49,435 nucleotides of DNA from Thoreauomyces humboldtii (Eukaryota; Chytridiomycota; Chytridiomycetes; Spizellomycetales; Powellomycetaceae), in contig JADGJA010000075.1 of NCBI GenBank assembly GCA_027596035.1, positions 1 to 49,435 on the forward strand, in the 5' to 3' direction. How positions within the stretch are numbered: the first letter of the stretch is position 1; every line of letters begins with the position of its first letter. Below the pieces are notes generated by a model. The model had not been told where the DNA came from. It searched no databases and saw nothing but the letters and a program-made list of their open reading frames with translations. The translations under genes and the position numbers were made by a program. Positions 11,586 to 21,859 of this stretch are shown piece after piece.

Positions 11586-12173
11586 CTACGCCTTCTGAGC
11601 GTCCGCTGGAATCCTAAGCTTCATCTCAAGCGAGCGCGCCTCGTTTGGTGGTTGATAAAGATGCCAGTTGTGTTTATGGATGGAACGGATCTCTTCTGGC
11701 TTCTGCGCTGCGTCTCCCTTCCACGTCAGCTTCCCAAAAACCTTCCCGTGCGCCAAGTCCTGGAAGCGTACAAGAAGATTTGCGTCAGCGATTCTTCTCG
11801 GAAAGAGCAAGACGACGATGGACGAAACCACCGGTCTTACCCCTTGCAGTTGAACATCTGTGATTGTGTAGAACGAGTCGGTCCACCCCTTAAGGTGCCA
11901 GATAGTGGGGACCACGCGTAGACCCTTGCCGTGTTGTGGAGTATGGGCGATGAGCTCAATAAGGTTGCGACGGTTGGCGGTCTTGAGGAACGCAGGGTGA
12001 GCTCCCCAGAGTTCTCTTATGATGGTTGCCATTGTCGTTTGGGATTCTGAACTGCCACCGGTCGTTGCTGGTTTCTGCGTGTGTGGGAAAATCGGGTGCG
12101 GAAGGAGGTCAATCAGTGACTGCTGCGCCTCTGTATGTAACAACCCTCCTGACAAGGGTTGGAGCTTTGACAT
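11586..12173 (-). CDS. mS34-like mitochondrial small-subunit ribosomal protein
   Basis: A single exon of 195 residues. The middle and C-terminal parts follow the mS34 pattern: a leucine-rich block before GLRVVPTIWHLKGW, then an aromatic YTITDVQL strand, then HGKVFGKLTWKG, then a charged helix ending in HNWHLY. In animal MRPS34 the corresponding elements are the GLGR..TRKSW block, YWRLTRV, HGKAWGILTFKG and HDWRLV. The order and spacing agree, and the length is close to the family's. The protein would sit in the mitochondrial small ribosomal subunit. The first ~50 residues are Ser/Thr/Pro-rich and could include a targeting sequence. It is divergent from XPF with only 148 bases between start codons. 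The assignment rests on motif spacing, not an alignment. Confidence 0.65.
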   Translation of the reverse strand: MSKLQPLSGGLLHTEAQQSLIDLLPHPIFPHTQKPATTGGSSESQTTMATIIRELWGAHPAFLKTANRRNLIELIAHTPQHGKGLRVVPTIWHLKGWTDSFYTITDVQLQGVRPVVSSIVVLLFPRRIADANLLVRFQDLAHGKVFGKLTWKGDAAQKPEEIRSIHKHNWHLYQPPNEARSLEMKLRIPADAQKA

Positions 12174-12321
12174 TTCGGGTCAATCCACGCAAACGCTTGA
12201 AGCCTAACCGGGTTCCAGTAATCGCAACCCCAGCGCGTCTTTCGACAAGGTCCATGGTGCAACTGGTGCAAGGGAAAGAAAGGATCTATTCGGCGAGGCA
12301 TTTATCAGTGCTAGTTCCACC

Positions 12322-15300
12322 ATGGCGACTCAAGATGAGTCGACTTTGCCACTGTTAGAGTTCCAGAAGCACATGTGTTTGGACTTGCTCTCGCCTGCAG
12401 CGCCCGTGCTTCCCTCTCAATCTCAGCAAGCGCCAAGAGGAAGCGATGGGAAAGGGGATGGATTGCTCATTTGCGCCAAAGGCCTTGGATTGCGGAACAT
12501 CCTGCTCGCTTTTCTGCACATGTACGCGGACCCACGCGCACTGGTCATCCTCCTCAACACTCCATCCCGGGAGGTCGACGTGCTCAAAGAAGACTTGATG
12601 ACGGCGGCTGCGGCAGCGAGTCTGACTGAAGTGGACAGCACGGCGGAAGCGGTCCCAGTGGACGATGAGGAGACCGGAGTTACGCAGGGAGAGGCTACAG
12701 GGGTACCGACGATTCGCCCGGATCTTTTTCGCTCCATCGGCAACGAGACGCAGTCAGCTGAAAGGTACGACTTTCTGCAAAAGGGAAGCATCAGGAAAGT
12801 CCGAAGTAGTAGTTTAGACACGGAGCGGTGGGAGACAGCATGGCAAAATATTATTTGTCCAAATCAATACATGGAATTTCATCACGAAGCTATGCGTGTC
12901 CTAGATGAGCCTTCTCATGCAAATATCCCTTCGCTGTCCAGGTCCGAGCTGTATCTTGCTGGCGGAGTACTATCCGTCACGTCTCGTATCTTGGTGGTGG
13001 ACATGCTCAACAAAGTTATTCCGATCGGCAAAATCCTTGGAATCATTGTGAATCACGCGCACAGGTGCGCACCTGTGCAGAGAGATGGACTTTGCGCTCA
13101 GTACCGACGTATCTTCCATGAAGGGTTACGGACACGTCGACAGAGTCCTTCATTCTTCGCCTATTTCGCGATGATAACAAGGAAGGTTTCATCAAGGCGC
13201 TTTCCGACGAGCCAGAGGCTTTCACGCATGGATACTGGAAGTTAGAGAGGTCGATGAAGACCCTCTTTTTGAGACATGTATTCTTGTGGCCCAGGTAATA
13301 TGCGTGCCCTGCTGCCAGAAGACGTGAGAACTTTTGAGCTTATGCGAGCCCGTAGGTTCCACATGACAGTCATGAAAAGTATTGAACAAGGCAAAGTACA
13401 GCTAATTGAGATGAAGGTCATGGCATTCTTGGGAAGGCATGTACATCCTCGTATCAGAATACTGACGTTTTCGGACGTGACGAGTAGGTCAAGCTCACGT
13501 CGGGAATGATGGAAATTCAGGCTGGGCTGATCGAGTGCATTGACCAGTGCATTGCTGAGCTGCGGCGGTCAAACCCTAATGTATGCTCATTACTCCAAAA
13601 GCCATTAGCGCGCGAGTCAGGGCTAATGCATGCGATGCGGGTAGATTGACTCGGAAGAGTTGACTGTAGAGAACGCCTTTTTCCGTTCCTTCGATCGCGT
13701 GCTCCGATCCCAGCTCGACCCGATATGGCATCGCGTCTCGCAAAAGACTAAGATTTTGGTGAACGACTTGAAAATCCTGCGAAGACTCCTTGCGTATGAT
13801 AGTGGACTGATCGCCGTTCCAATTGATGTATGCACTGACTCTGTTCGTTACTTACATACAGCTACCTGGTATCCTACGACTGCGTGACATTCAACTCGTT
13901 CCTCGAGACTATTGTAGCGGCGAACGCACCCGATGCTGCGGCTGTGTTTCGTGCCGAGGCCAGTCAGAGTCAGTGGTTGCTGCTGGACGCTGCGCATCTC
14001 GTCTTGTCCGCAGCTAGACAGAGAGTTTACCATCGGACCGTTGGCGCACCTGGCATACCGACTATGGGCATTCCACCGGGCATCGAACCTGTTCTGGAGG
14101 AGCAGCCAAAGTGGAGCGTGTTCAGGAACGTGATGCGTGACATCGAGAGAGATCGTACCGAGAGGAGCTTGCGAGGAGAATGTAAGCGATACATTGCCGT
14201 TTTCTGACGATGTCAGGTAATCTGCTCATTCTTGCTTATGGCAGCTCCCGGCCCCGTATTGGTCATGGTTGAAGGCGATCGATGTTGTAACCAGCTTTCG
14301 GAGATTCTTGCAAAGTGCGATTTAACATTTGTCAAGCCCGAACCGACGGAGGGAGCGTCTAGCCCTAGTCGGCGGCGACCATCGTCCGCACGGGGCAAAG
14401 GAAAGGGAAAGAAACGTGCCACCATCGATATTGATTCTGACGGGGACGAGGAAGCCACGCAAATTGATCCGCCTGATCGACCGGCCAGTCAGGCGGCCCC
14501 TGAATCCAATCAGATGCTTCGGAGGCTGCTTCAGCGGTATTTCCGTTGGAAGGGCAGCATGTCTACAGTTACTCGCAACCTCTATTCGAAGCAGCGGAGC
14601 TCTACGGGAAACAATACATGTACGGGCATCGCTCAAATGCGGAGATCGTTCGTGCGCATCTGGAGTTCAAGCTAACCTTGTATACCCTTAGATTCCCGAG
14701 GAACCTCGTACGCTAATCGCGGACGGGGAGGCAACAGCAACAATACGGGAGGAGGGCAGGGACGTGGTGGGCCACCGCCGGCCAAGCGACGAAGGGTGCG
14801 TGGGGGTGGAAACATGGGATCTGGTGGCGATGGCGAACGACAAGCTGGGGTGGGGGAGTCGGGCCTGCCGGTCACGTTTGAACAAGAAGCCGAACAGATC
14901 GCCGAGTTGTAAGTTGCTTTTTCTCACAACCCTGAAGCCGATGCTTGCTCGACGTTGACTGCCTGGTGCAGCCTCAGCCAGGTTGACACAGTACTGGACC
15001 CATCGAGAACCCATCTCGATGATCCTGCTGGGAAGGGCAAGGCCGAGTCTCCTGTCACACACTCACATCCCGCTCACGCACCCTTCACGCTCATCTCACC
15101 CTCCAACCTGGTGACCATCCGCCCTTACGCCAGCACCTCCCTCGCGCTCGCCGGATCGTCCGTCAGCAACGGCGACGACGATGCCCGAGTCCTCGAGGAT
15201 CTCCGACCAGACTACGTCGTCATGTACGACGCGGACCTCGGCTTCGTCCGTCGCTGCGAGACCTACCAGGCTCAGAACCCGGACACTCAGCTTCGAGTCT

Positions 15301-16377
15301 ACTTTCTCATCTACGAGAACTCTGTCGAGGAGCAACGCTACCTCTCCCACCTCCGGAAGGAGAAGCAGGCGTTCGAGAAGCTCATCAGGGAGAAATCCAT
15401 CATGGCCGTGCCCATCGATCAGGACGGACGGATAGCGAGGGACCCCGACGACGAGTTCTGGCGGAAGGTGGACGGGAGGATAGCGGGTGGACAGGTGGTT
15501 CCTGCCGCCGAGAGGAACCAGGTGGTCGTGGACGTCAGAGAGTTTCGATCATCGTTGCCACAGCTACTGCACGCCAGGAACCTGGTGGTGAGGGCCTGCA
15601 CCATCGAAGTTGGAGACTACGTGCTGTCCCCTTCCATCTGCGTGGAAAGGAAATCGCTTTCGGATCTGATCTCGTCGTTAAAGAGCGGACGACTCTACAC
15701 CCAGTGCGAGGCCATGTCGCTCCACTACAAGACACCCGTCCTCCTCATAGAGTTCGACAGGGACAAGGCCTTCTCGTTGCAGAGCGACAGGGACGTAGCA
15801 AAGGGGGAGATCGACGCGAGGGATGTGGGGAGCAGACTGTGTCTACTATGTCTCCATTTCTCGAAGCTGAGACTTATATGGAGTTCGAGTCCGGCAGCCA
15901 CGGCCGAAATCTTCGAGGACCTCAAGGTAAGCTCAAGGTGTAGGAACAGGGTTCGCGTGAGACCCCGTGGTATATTGGCCTTTGCTAAAATGTTCCACTA
16001 CCTCTTCTTCATTGCCATCTTCAAGAAAAACCAAGAGGAACCGAAGATGGAAGACGCGATGGCCGTCGGTGTAGACAACCCAGAGACCATCGACAGTGCC
16101 TACAGCATCACGCCTTCAGTAGGTTTTATGTCATTCTCGTTCCATAGTACGCTGAATCGCTCCAACTCCCGCTCCTTTTCTTTAGGACATCCTGCGATCG
16201 CTCCCAGGTATAACCTCCAAGAATTACCGACACGTGATGGGTAGGGTCAACAACCTCGAGGAGTTGAGTCAGATGACGGTGGACGAGTGCTCGGCGCTCG
16301 TCGGGAAAGAGTTCGGGAGGAAACTTCACGCATTCTTCAGGAAGAACCCAAAGGACGAGGCTCAGAACGACGAGTGA
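12322..16377 (+). CDS. RAD1: XPF/ERCC4-type DNA repair endonuclease (Rad1/Rad16)
   Basis: Twelve exons: 12322-12764, 12942-13064, 13124-13294, 13356-13416, 13488-13580, 13645-13793, 13862-14181, 14245-14619, 14692-14908, 14972-15926, 16026-16118 and 16186-16377, giving 1063 residues. The N-terminal helicase-like half keeps LYLAGGVLSVTSRILVVDML and EAFTHGYWKLERSMKTLFLR. A Gly/Arg-rich basic linker precedes the nuclease. The nuclease core has GDYVLS, then ERKSLSD (the catalytic ERKxxxD), then SGRLYTQCEAM. A C-terminal double helix-hairpin-helix begins at LRSLPGITSKNY. XPF with ERCC1/Rad10 cuts 5' of bulky lesions in nucleotide excision repair and handles recombination flaps. Introns 1 (177 nt) and 10 (99 nt) are multiples of three without stops, so naive calling would translate them. 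The intron 4 donor (GTCATG) was chosen to preserve the conserved IEMKVKLT segment. Confidence 0.92.
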
Positions 16378-16772
16378 GACAGCTGAAAACGCAGATAGGA
16401 TCTGAACATGTACATAGTATTCGAGCAAAGAGCGAAAGGGAAAGGAAGAAGAAAAGAAAACAAACGGCCTTGGTTTCCCCGCCACTCTCTGGGAAACCTT
16501 TACGGGTGCAGGGGAGATCTTCGGCAAAGGAAGAAGGGAAAAAAAAACATTACAGAAAAAGATGGAGACCGCATTGATATGGAGGGAATAACGTGGGGAA
16601 AAAGCAGCATACGACGATCGGCCATCCGCTTCCCCTCCTTTCACTCGTCCAGCGTTGGGTCTTGCGCTCTTGTCAGTCGAAAGTTTGTATGAGTGGTGGG
16701 AAGGATGCGGGTGGGTATATCGACAAAGATCATTTTATGGCTGGATCAGGAGACACGGGGGACTATCAGATC
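16378..16772. other. Convergent 3' spacer between XPF and the MATH-BTB gene
   Basis: About 395 bases between two stop codons on opposite strands. It is purine-rich with A-runs around 16430-16565. No reading frame here looks coding. It presumably holds both 3' untranslated regions. Confidence 0.5.
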
Positions 16773-18326
16773 TCACATGAGAGCAAACAGCTCGACCATG
16801 AGGTCCCTTCGATCCGTCGACCTGACCCAGTTCTTGAACGAGTCCCTGATTTTGAGCTTCCCGATGTTCTCCCTGACGTAACCCAGACACGCCGTCTTGA
16901 GCTCACCGCTCGCGCTAGAGTAGACGTCCGCAAGCTCGAGTATCTCCAACGCCACGTCGAGGGTCAGATCCTTTTCCAGGACCATCGCGCCGATGTAGTT
17001 GTGCAGCTGTGAGAGCTGGTAGCGGTCCGAGAGTCGAATCAGCTCGGATCGAGCGGAAAGGTCGGCCGGTGGGACGAGGAGACGACCCGTGTAGATGAAC
17101 TCCAGCATGGCTCGGACGGCGAAGGCGGAGAAGTCGTGAATCTCGACGACGGAGGGCTGTGAAAAGTCGGCGCCCCCTGCTTCGCGAAGACCGGAAGAAA
17201 ACATGGCGGAGAAGTAGTCGGAGCGGGAGGCGAGGATGGCACGGTGGGCGGGGATGACGGTGGAGGGCGTGACACTGGAGGAAGTAGAACTGAAGCCGGA
17301 TGAGGGGTTTGTACACGTAGGAGGATGCTGCTGACCGATGGGAATGGTTGGAAGGGAGGCAGTGCTGGACGTAGTCGACGAAGGGCGGTCAAAGACCTCG
17401 GGTATCTTAGTGACCGGAGACCGGAGAGTTTGAATTGACGGCATTAGATGTTCTGCTGCCGCGTCAAGGCCGGGCGTTTTGTGATCTGGGGCACTCGAAG
17501 TGATGGACTCTTCGTAGTATCCGAGTCCGGATGACTCTGCGGCTGACTCGTCGTCCACATGTATCGATTGCCCGTCATCAGCTTCCACATCCTGAATGGT
17601 CATAACACCCGCTTTCCGTAAAGTGCCAGTTGTTCTGATGGTTTGATCCGCCATCACAGACTCTTGCACATCCTCTTCCTCAAGCTCGCCGCCTTGCTCG
17701 TCATAGTCTATCAGTTGAATCGAGGATCCCCGCTTCGCGTCTCGGATGGTTCCGACGGAGGCGACCGACTCCTCCACTGACGGCGGGGCGACAACGAAGG
17801 TAACATCAGCGAGCCTCCAGTTGAACAAAAGGCCGCCCGAACTCGGGACGTCCCTGTTCTGCAGTTCCAAAAGGCCGACGAGCTCCGCGCGCTGCTGCCA
17901 GACAACCTCCGCATGGACGATCAGGGTTCCGTCCGAGGTAGCAGCTTCGGAGAGCCTGTTGAGGGGAAGAAGTGCAGCCCAGCCCCAGCTCCGGGGATGA
18001 CTGAACCCTTTGCCGAACCCTTCCTGTCCGGCAGGCTCCCTCTCCTTCATGACGACGGGGGTCCTGGTATCCCGCTTCATGACGGACAGTCGGAAGGAGG
18101 TGATGGGACGACACCAAGCCTCTCCCTGAGCCTTCTCAACTTCGGTCTTGACGACGTCGAGAAAGAGGCCCATGTGCGTGTCGCGAGTCTGGCCGTGACC
18201 CTCTGGATACAAGGAGAGCTCCCACGTGCATGCGCCTGGACCGAAGACAGGTGAGGTGATCTTGTTGGTTTGGCGCCTGAAGCTCGGAATGGCCCAGGTG
18301 AGAGTTGCTTGAACCTCCTGCAGCAT
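16773..18326 (-). CDS. MATH and BTB/POZ domain protein with an interrupted BTB fold
   Basis: A single exon of 517 residues. Residues ~8-145 look like a MATH domain: TLTWAIPSF, SPVFGPGACTWELSLYPEG, a middle strand near MKRDTRTP, and SHPRSWGWAALLPL. BTB begins at ADVTFVV (about 172), but its next element, PAHRAILASRSDYFSAMF, appears only near residue 347. Between them lie about 170 Ser/Thr/Glu-rich residues without predicted fold. After BTB, MLEFIYTGRLLVP and LIRLSDRYQLSQL give the usual C-terminal BTB helices and a BACK-like tail. MATH-BTB proteins of the SPOP type are cullin-3 substrate adaptors, the MATH domain choosing substrate; that role is inferred. The ATG was taken because it directly precedes the MATH start and no upstream exon is visible. 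Its neighbour upstream is an antiporter on the same strand. Confidence 0.8.
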   Translation of the reverse strand: MLQEVQATLTWAIPSFRRQTNKITSPVFGPGACTWELSLYPEGHGQTRDTHMGLFLDVVKTEVEKAQGEAWCRPITSFRLSVMKRDTRTPVVMKEREPAGQEGFGKGFSHPRSWGWAALLPLNRLSEAATSDGTLIVHAEVVWQQRAELVGLLELQNRDVPSSGGLLFNWRLADVTFVVAPPSVEESVASVGTIRDAKRGSSIQLIDYDEQGGELEEEDVQESVMADQTIRTTGTLRKAGVMTIQDVEADDGQSIHVDDESAAESSGLGYYEESITSSAPDHKTPGLDAAAEHLMPSIQTLRSPVTKIPEVFDRPSSTTSSTASLPTIPIGQQHPPTCTNPSSGFSSTSSSVTPSTVIPAHRAILASRSDYFSAMFSSGLREAGGADFSQPSVVEIHDFSAFAVRAMLEFIYTGRLLVPPADLSARSELIRLSDRYQLSQLHNYIGAMVLEKDLTLDVALEILELADVYSSASGELKTACLGYVRENIGKLKIRDSFKNWVRSTDRRDLMVELFALM

Positions 18327-19103
18327 TGTCGTGTATCGTCGTGGGAAAGGGGGAAAGCCTTGTGCCGAAGTGAGTGGTGTTTCCTATGGAAAAGTGGAAC
18401 CTTACAGTACAGGCCGCGATTCGATGCGGGGTGCCGCACGGTCGTGAATCAGAGGGGGTGGACCGAGACGAGGTTGAGATGCGAAAGAACCTGGGCCGGC
18501 CGCTTGTTGTTGTCGGATGGAGCGAGACCTGGAGGAGGAGGGGAGGAGGAGGAGTATACAGCCCCCCACCTATCTACTAGAAGAGTGTCCACATCAACTA
18601 CCGGTATCCACAAAGGATAGCATCAAAGTCCTCTTCGACCAATATCAAACTATAACACCTCGTCGACTTCGCCCTTCACTATTGATCGAAGACCAATATT
18701 GAATGCCCCGACGTTGTCCCTCCTTCCTATGTGATGGACAGCCCACCAGTCAAAACCCCTTCCTTTCCGATCAGACAGGACAGGACTGCTGTGGTTGAGG
18801 GGCACTTGATTATTACGGTAATTACACAGTTGGTAGTGTACCTCAGCCGTGGAAGGACCAGAAGGATTGGTTTTGACACGCGCACCCGGTGCCGTGGGGC
18901 TTCTGTTACGGAAGCAGCAAGCGACGCGAGCCACTCTGTGCTTACCTGGGTAGGACACGCGCGTCGACATGTCCACGGCTGCGGAAGCGTCAGGGAAAGA
19001 GCTCTTCTCTGCGCACGAGAGCCTTTTTTACGGGGTCTCCACGGTACACCCGACTCCCCCGGCCTCGCGTCTACCGGTGCAAGAGATGTACCTAGGTACG
19101 CGA

Positions 19104-19110
19104 TATAAAG
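19104..19110 (+). promoter_or_regulatory. Orphan TATA-box-like TATAAAG
   Basis: TATAAAG is followed within ~40 bases by a CA/CT-rich stretch typical of fungal leaders. There is no plus-strand gene downstream. If used, the transcript would run antisense to the antiporter. The basis is sequence resemblance only. Confidence 0.25.
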
Positions 19111-19451
19111 TGGCAGCTGGGACGAGTCGACCCTGCCCCACAACCTGCACATTCCTCCAATCCTCACCATCAAGACCATCGCAATCTACCTTCCAACCAC
19201 TGCCACTCGCCTCCTCGGGCGCAAATCAAGACTCCCATCTCCCTTCCCCTGCTCTACCTTGCATCCCATCGAGTTTATCGGGCTGCCCGCCGACCGCCCC
19301 TCATCGGTACGGCCATTTCGCGTCGCGCACCGCAATCCGTTCGCCCCAGATCTCCCAACACAACTTTCCTTCCTTAGACACAGGACCCTTCAAGTCAGGT
19401 CGACGACCGGTACAGGAACCCTTCACAAGGCGTTCCCACCGTTTTTTTCAT

Positions 19452-19529
19452 GTACATCTTCTTTCCCAATATCATCATCCCTCTTGCTTATAGTACATCT
19501 TCTTTCCCAATATCATCATCCCTCTTGCT
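19452..19529. repeat. Direct duplication of a 37-bp CT-rich unit
   Basis: Positions 19452-19488 and 19493-19529 are identical over 37 bases with a 41-base period. The unit begins gtacatcttctttcccaata. The four bases between the copies are TATA. It lies just beyond the 3' end of the antiporter gene, probably outside coding sequence. Confidence 0.85.
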
Positions 19530-19565
19530 ATAAGCATCCACCCTTTCTTTACTTTTGGTTTCTCG

Positions 19566-21356
19566 TCATGAGACGAGATGGTCGTCAGACCGTCCGACAC
19601 CAGGGCTGTCGTTCCCGTCGTAGTGCACCTCCACCTCCGGCCCACCATCACTTCCAATGTTATCCACCCGCCGTCCACTCTCCATGACGACCGTCACTTC
19701 AGGAACCCCAGGCTGTCTCTGCGTGGCCGGTGCGGTCATCCCCTTCAAGGTGGCTCTCAGGCTCGCTAGCCTATCGTTCCCAGCCTGCTTCCAATCCCGA
19801 TACGTATTCCGCCTCGTGATTCCAAGATGGAAGATGCTGACGGTCCCTCCGTGCACCACGATCGAGCAGAGGACCATGAAGCTGACGATGGGATACATGG
19901 GATAGGCGGGTTGATCAAAGTAAACCACGGCAAGCATTGAGTAAAAGATGGCGCCGCCACCGATTGGGCCGAACCACTAAGGGGAGAGAAAAGAGTGTCA
20001 GAATTGGACAGAGCGGCAAAGACTTGGGACCTGAACTTACTCCGGCGAAAACGGCCTCTCTTGTCGAATGAATGGCAGGGATCCAGCGTCGAAGCAACAT
20101 GACCGCCGGCAGCCGTCTGAGAAAAATGACCCACACAGCCAGAAGAATCAGCCGCCAGACGGAGAGGCTTGGCATGGTATCATAGGTCTCCCACGGGATA
20201 AGGAGTCCCTGATGTTGGACGATATGGTCAGCCATTGAATTTCCTCAATCCGTCCGACACTGCATGACCCACAAAAAGAACAAAATACCCCAAGTTGAGC
20301 AAAAGATCGATGCTCTCTTGAAACGGAAGGTCACGTAGGTGTGTGTTGAACCAGTGGTCCCACGTCAAGATCGTCCCAGCGACAAACGAGGCCAAGATGT
20401 CATCGGAACCAAGCATGCTCAGCCCGCCCATGATCGCCAGCTGCGGGAAGATAAAAAATCAATGAGTTGAAGCGGGAGAATGCCTTTGTCGCGGGCTTCG
20501 AAGATGACGCACCCCTAGAGCGATGGAAAAGGAAAAGATGCTCTCCTTGTCCATCATGTTGCTCGTCTCGGCAAACTTCAAGGCTCTCTGGGCAGCGAAC
20601 CCGACGATGGCGCCGATGGCTACAGCCATGAGGACCTGATAGATGACGACCCGCCACAGGAAGGATCCGATGGCCGGCCCAACGCTTTCGTTCTGCGACA
20701 GGAACAGGGGAAGCAGGAGCAAGGGGAGGCCGAGTCCATCGTTGGCAGCGCTCTCTCCCGACAGGAGAAGCCTAACATGGACGGGGATGTGCTTTTCCGC
20801 AAACTTGCCCTGCACGATCGAGTTGGCCAGGATGGGGTCGGTCGGGGTGATGGTGGCTCCGATGACGAGGGACTGAACGAGGTCCAATCCGAGGATGAGG
20901 TGAAGTCCCAGGGCCGAGACGAGCCACATCCATAACATGACGGGTCCTAGAAGCATGGCCAGACTGAGCTTCTCCTTGTAGACGTAGTTTCCGGGCAGAC
21001 TGACTCCCGCGGCCATGCATTGGATGACGAGGACGACGCGTGTGACCTCGAGGAGGCTCCGGTGAATGGTCGAGTCTGAGAAAGTGTTTGGGTCGAAAAG
21101 GTTGAGGACCTTTGGACCAACGACGATGCCGAGGGCGGTTGCCACGAAGGCTGTGAGAAATCGTTTGGTGAGAAATCTAAACACTTTGGCACGCGCAATG
21201 GCACACACTCTTCGTACCTTCCGAGAGGTACAAGCGCTCCTTGATGAACAAGGCAACCAGAGAGAACAGGACCACGAAGCCGCCGATGAGAAGGTAGGCG
21301 CCATGGATGGTGCGCAACTCTGGGTCCGAGGGGATGAGCTCCTCGAGTGCAGCCAT
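19566..21356 (-). CDS. Na+/H+ antiporter, Nha1/Sod2-type CPA1 family
   Basis: Five exons on the minus strand: 21356-21218, 21150-20513, 20440-20261, 20208-20041 and 19976-19566, giving 511 residues. Hydrophobic segments run almost throughout to about residue 420. Family signatures are ALGIVVGPKVLNLF just after exon 1, then ATITPTDPILANSIVQGKFA, then LLSGESAANDG, with the acidic ND pair in the ion-binding region, and FGPIGGGAIFYS in the last exon. The hydrophilic tail is short (about 90 residues), so overall it is nearer the 468-residue S. pombe Sod2 than the long-tailed S. cerevisiae Nha1. It should exchange Na+ (and perhaps K+) for H+ at the plasma membrane, giving salt tolerance and pH control. 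All splice junctions preserve frame and family motifs. The substrate cannot be told from sequence. Confidence 0.87.
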
Positions 21357-21859
21357 TGTTATTGGGGAGGAGGAGGGAGGAAACAGAACGAGGAAAGCGA
21401 GCCGAGGGGCAGTTTGACCATGGGGTTCTGCTGGCGGAAGACGACGAGGCTAACGACTGGCACAGAGGAGAGGAAGTGACTACCGGTACCGTTCACACGA
21501 TCGAAAGGACGAGGCAAGCAGCAGCAGACGTGTGTTGAGGGGGGAGGGAAGAAAGTGCGAGTGTGCATGAAAAACTGCGGTGCCTGGGTCCGCTTTCAGG
21601 CCCCATGAACCAGGAATGACAGTACTCGTGTACTCGAGCCCATTCTTTTCGCGAGGCGAACGATCGGGCCCTCTGTCAGGAGTACACTTCCCCACTCGAC
21701 TTCGGTTGCCCGCCGCCTTGTGTAAAGTACGTTTGTCCCTCCTTTCCCCATTCCTGAACACTCCGTCGAATTCACCGCGTACGTGTATGTATTTGACATG
21801 ATAAAGACAGTTATGCACGATTGGAAAATCCATCTCCCCGTAATCTCCTTGTCCACCGC
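21357..21859. other. Spacer between the antiporter start and the GH28 stop
   Basis: About 500 bases containing the antiporter promoter (both genes are on the minus strand) and the GH28 3' untranslated region. Open frames on either strand are short and unlike proteins. Nothing else was recognised. Confidence 0.45.

Larger units (their letters stand above)
18327..19565. other. Spacer between the MATH-BTB start and the antiporter 3' end
   Basis: About 1.24 kb without a supported gene. The left part should be the MATH-BTB promoter. A TATAAAG on the plus strand (19104-19110) precedes a CT/CA-rich stretch that looks like a transcript leader, yet no convincing plus-strand frame follows before the antiporter exons. 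A 37-bp direct duplication lies at 19452-19529. The 174-codon frame at 18969-19493 is Pro/Ser/His-rich and looks like translated untranslated sequence. Confidence 0.45.

Noticed and set aside
18969..19493. 174-codon plus-strand frame upstream of the antiporter 3' end
   Set aside because: The composition (Pro, Ser, His) resembles translated leader DNA, part of it is a recent 37-bp duplication, and there is no domain.
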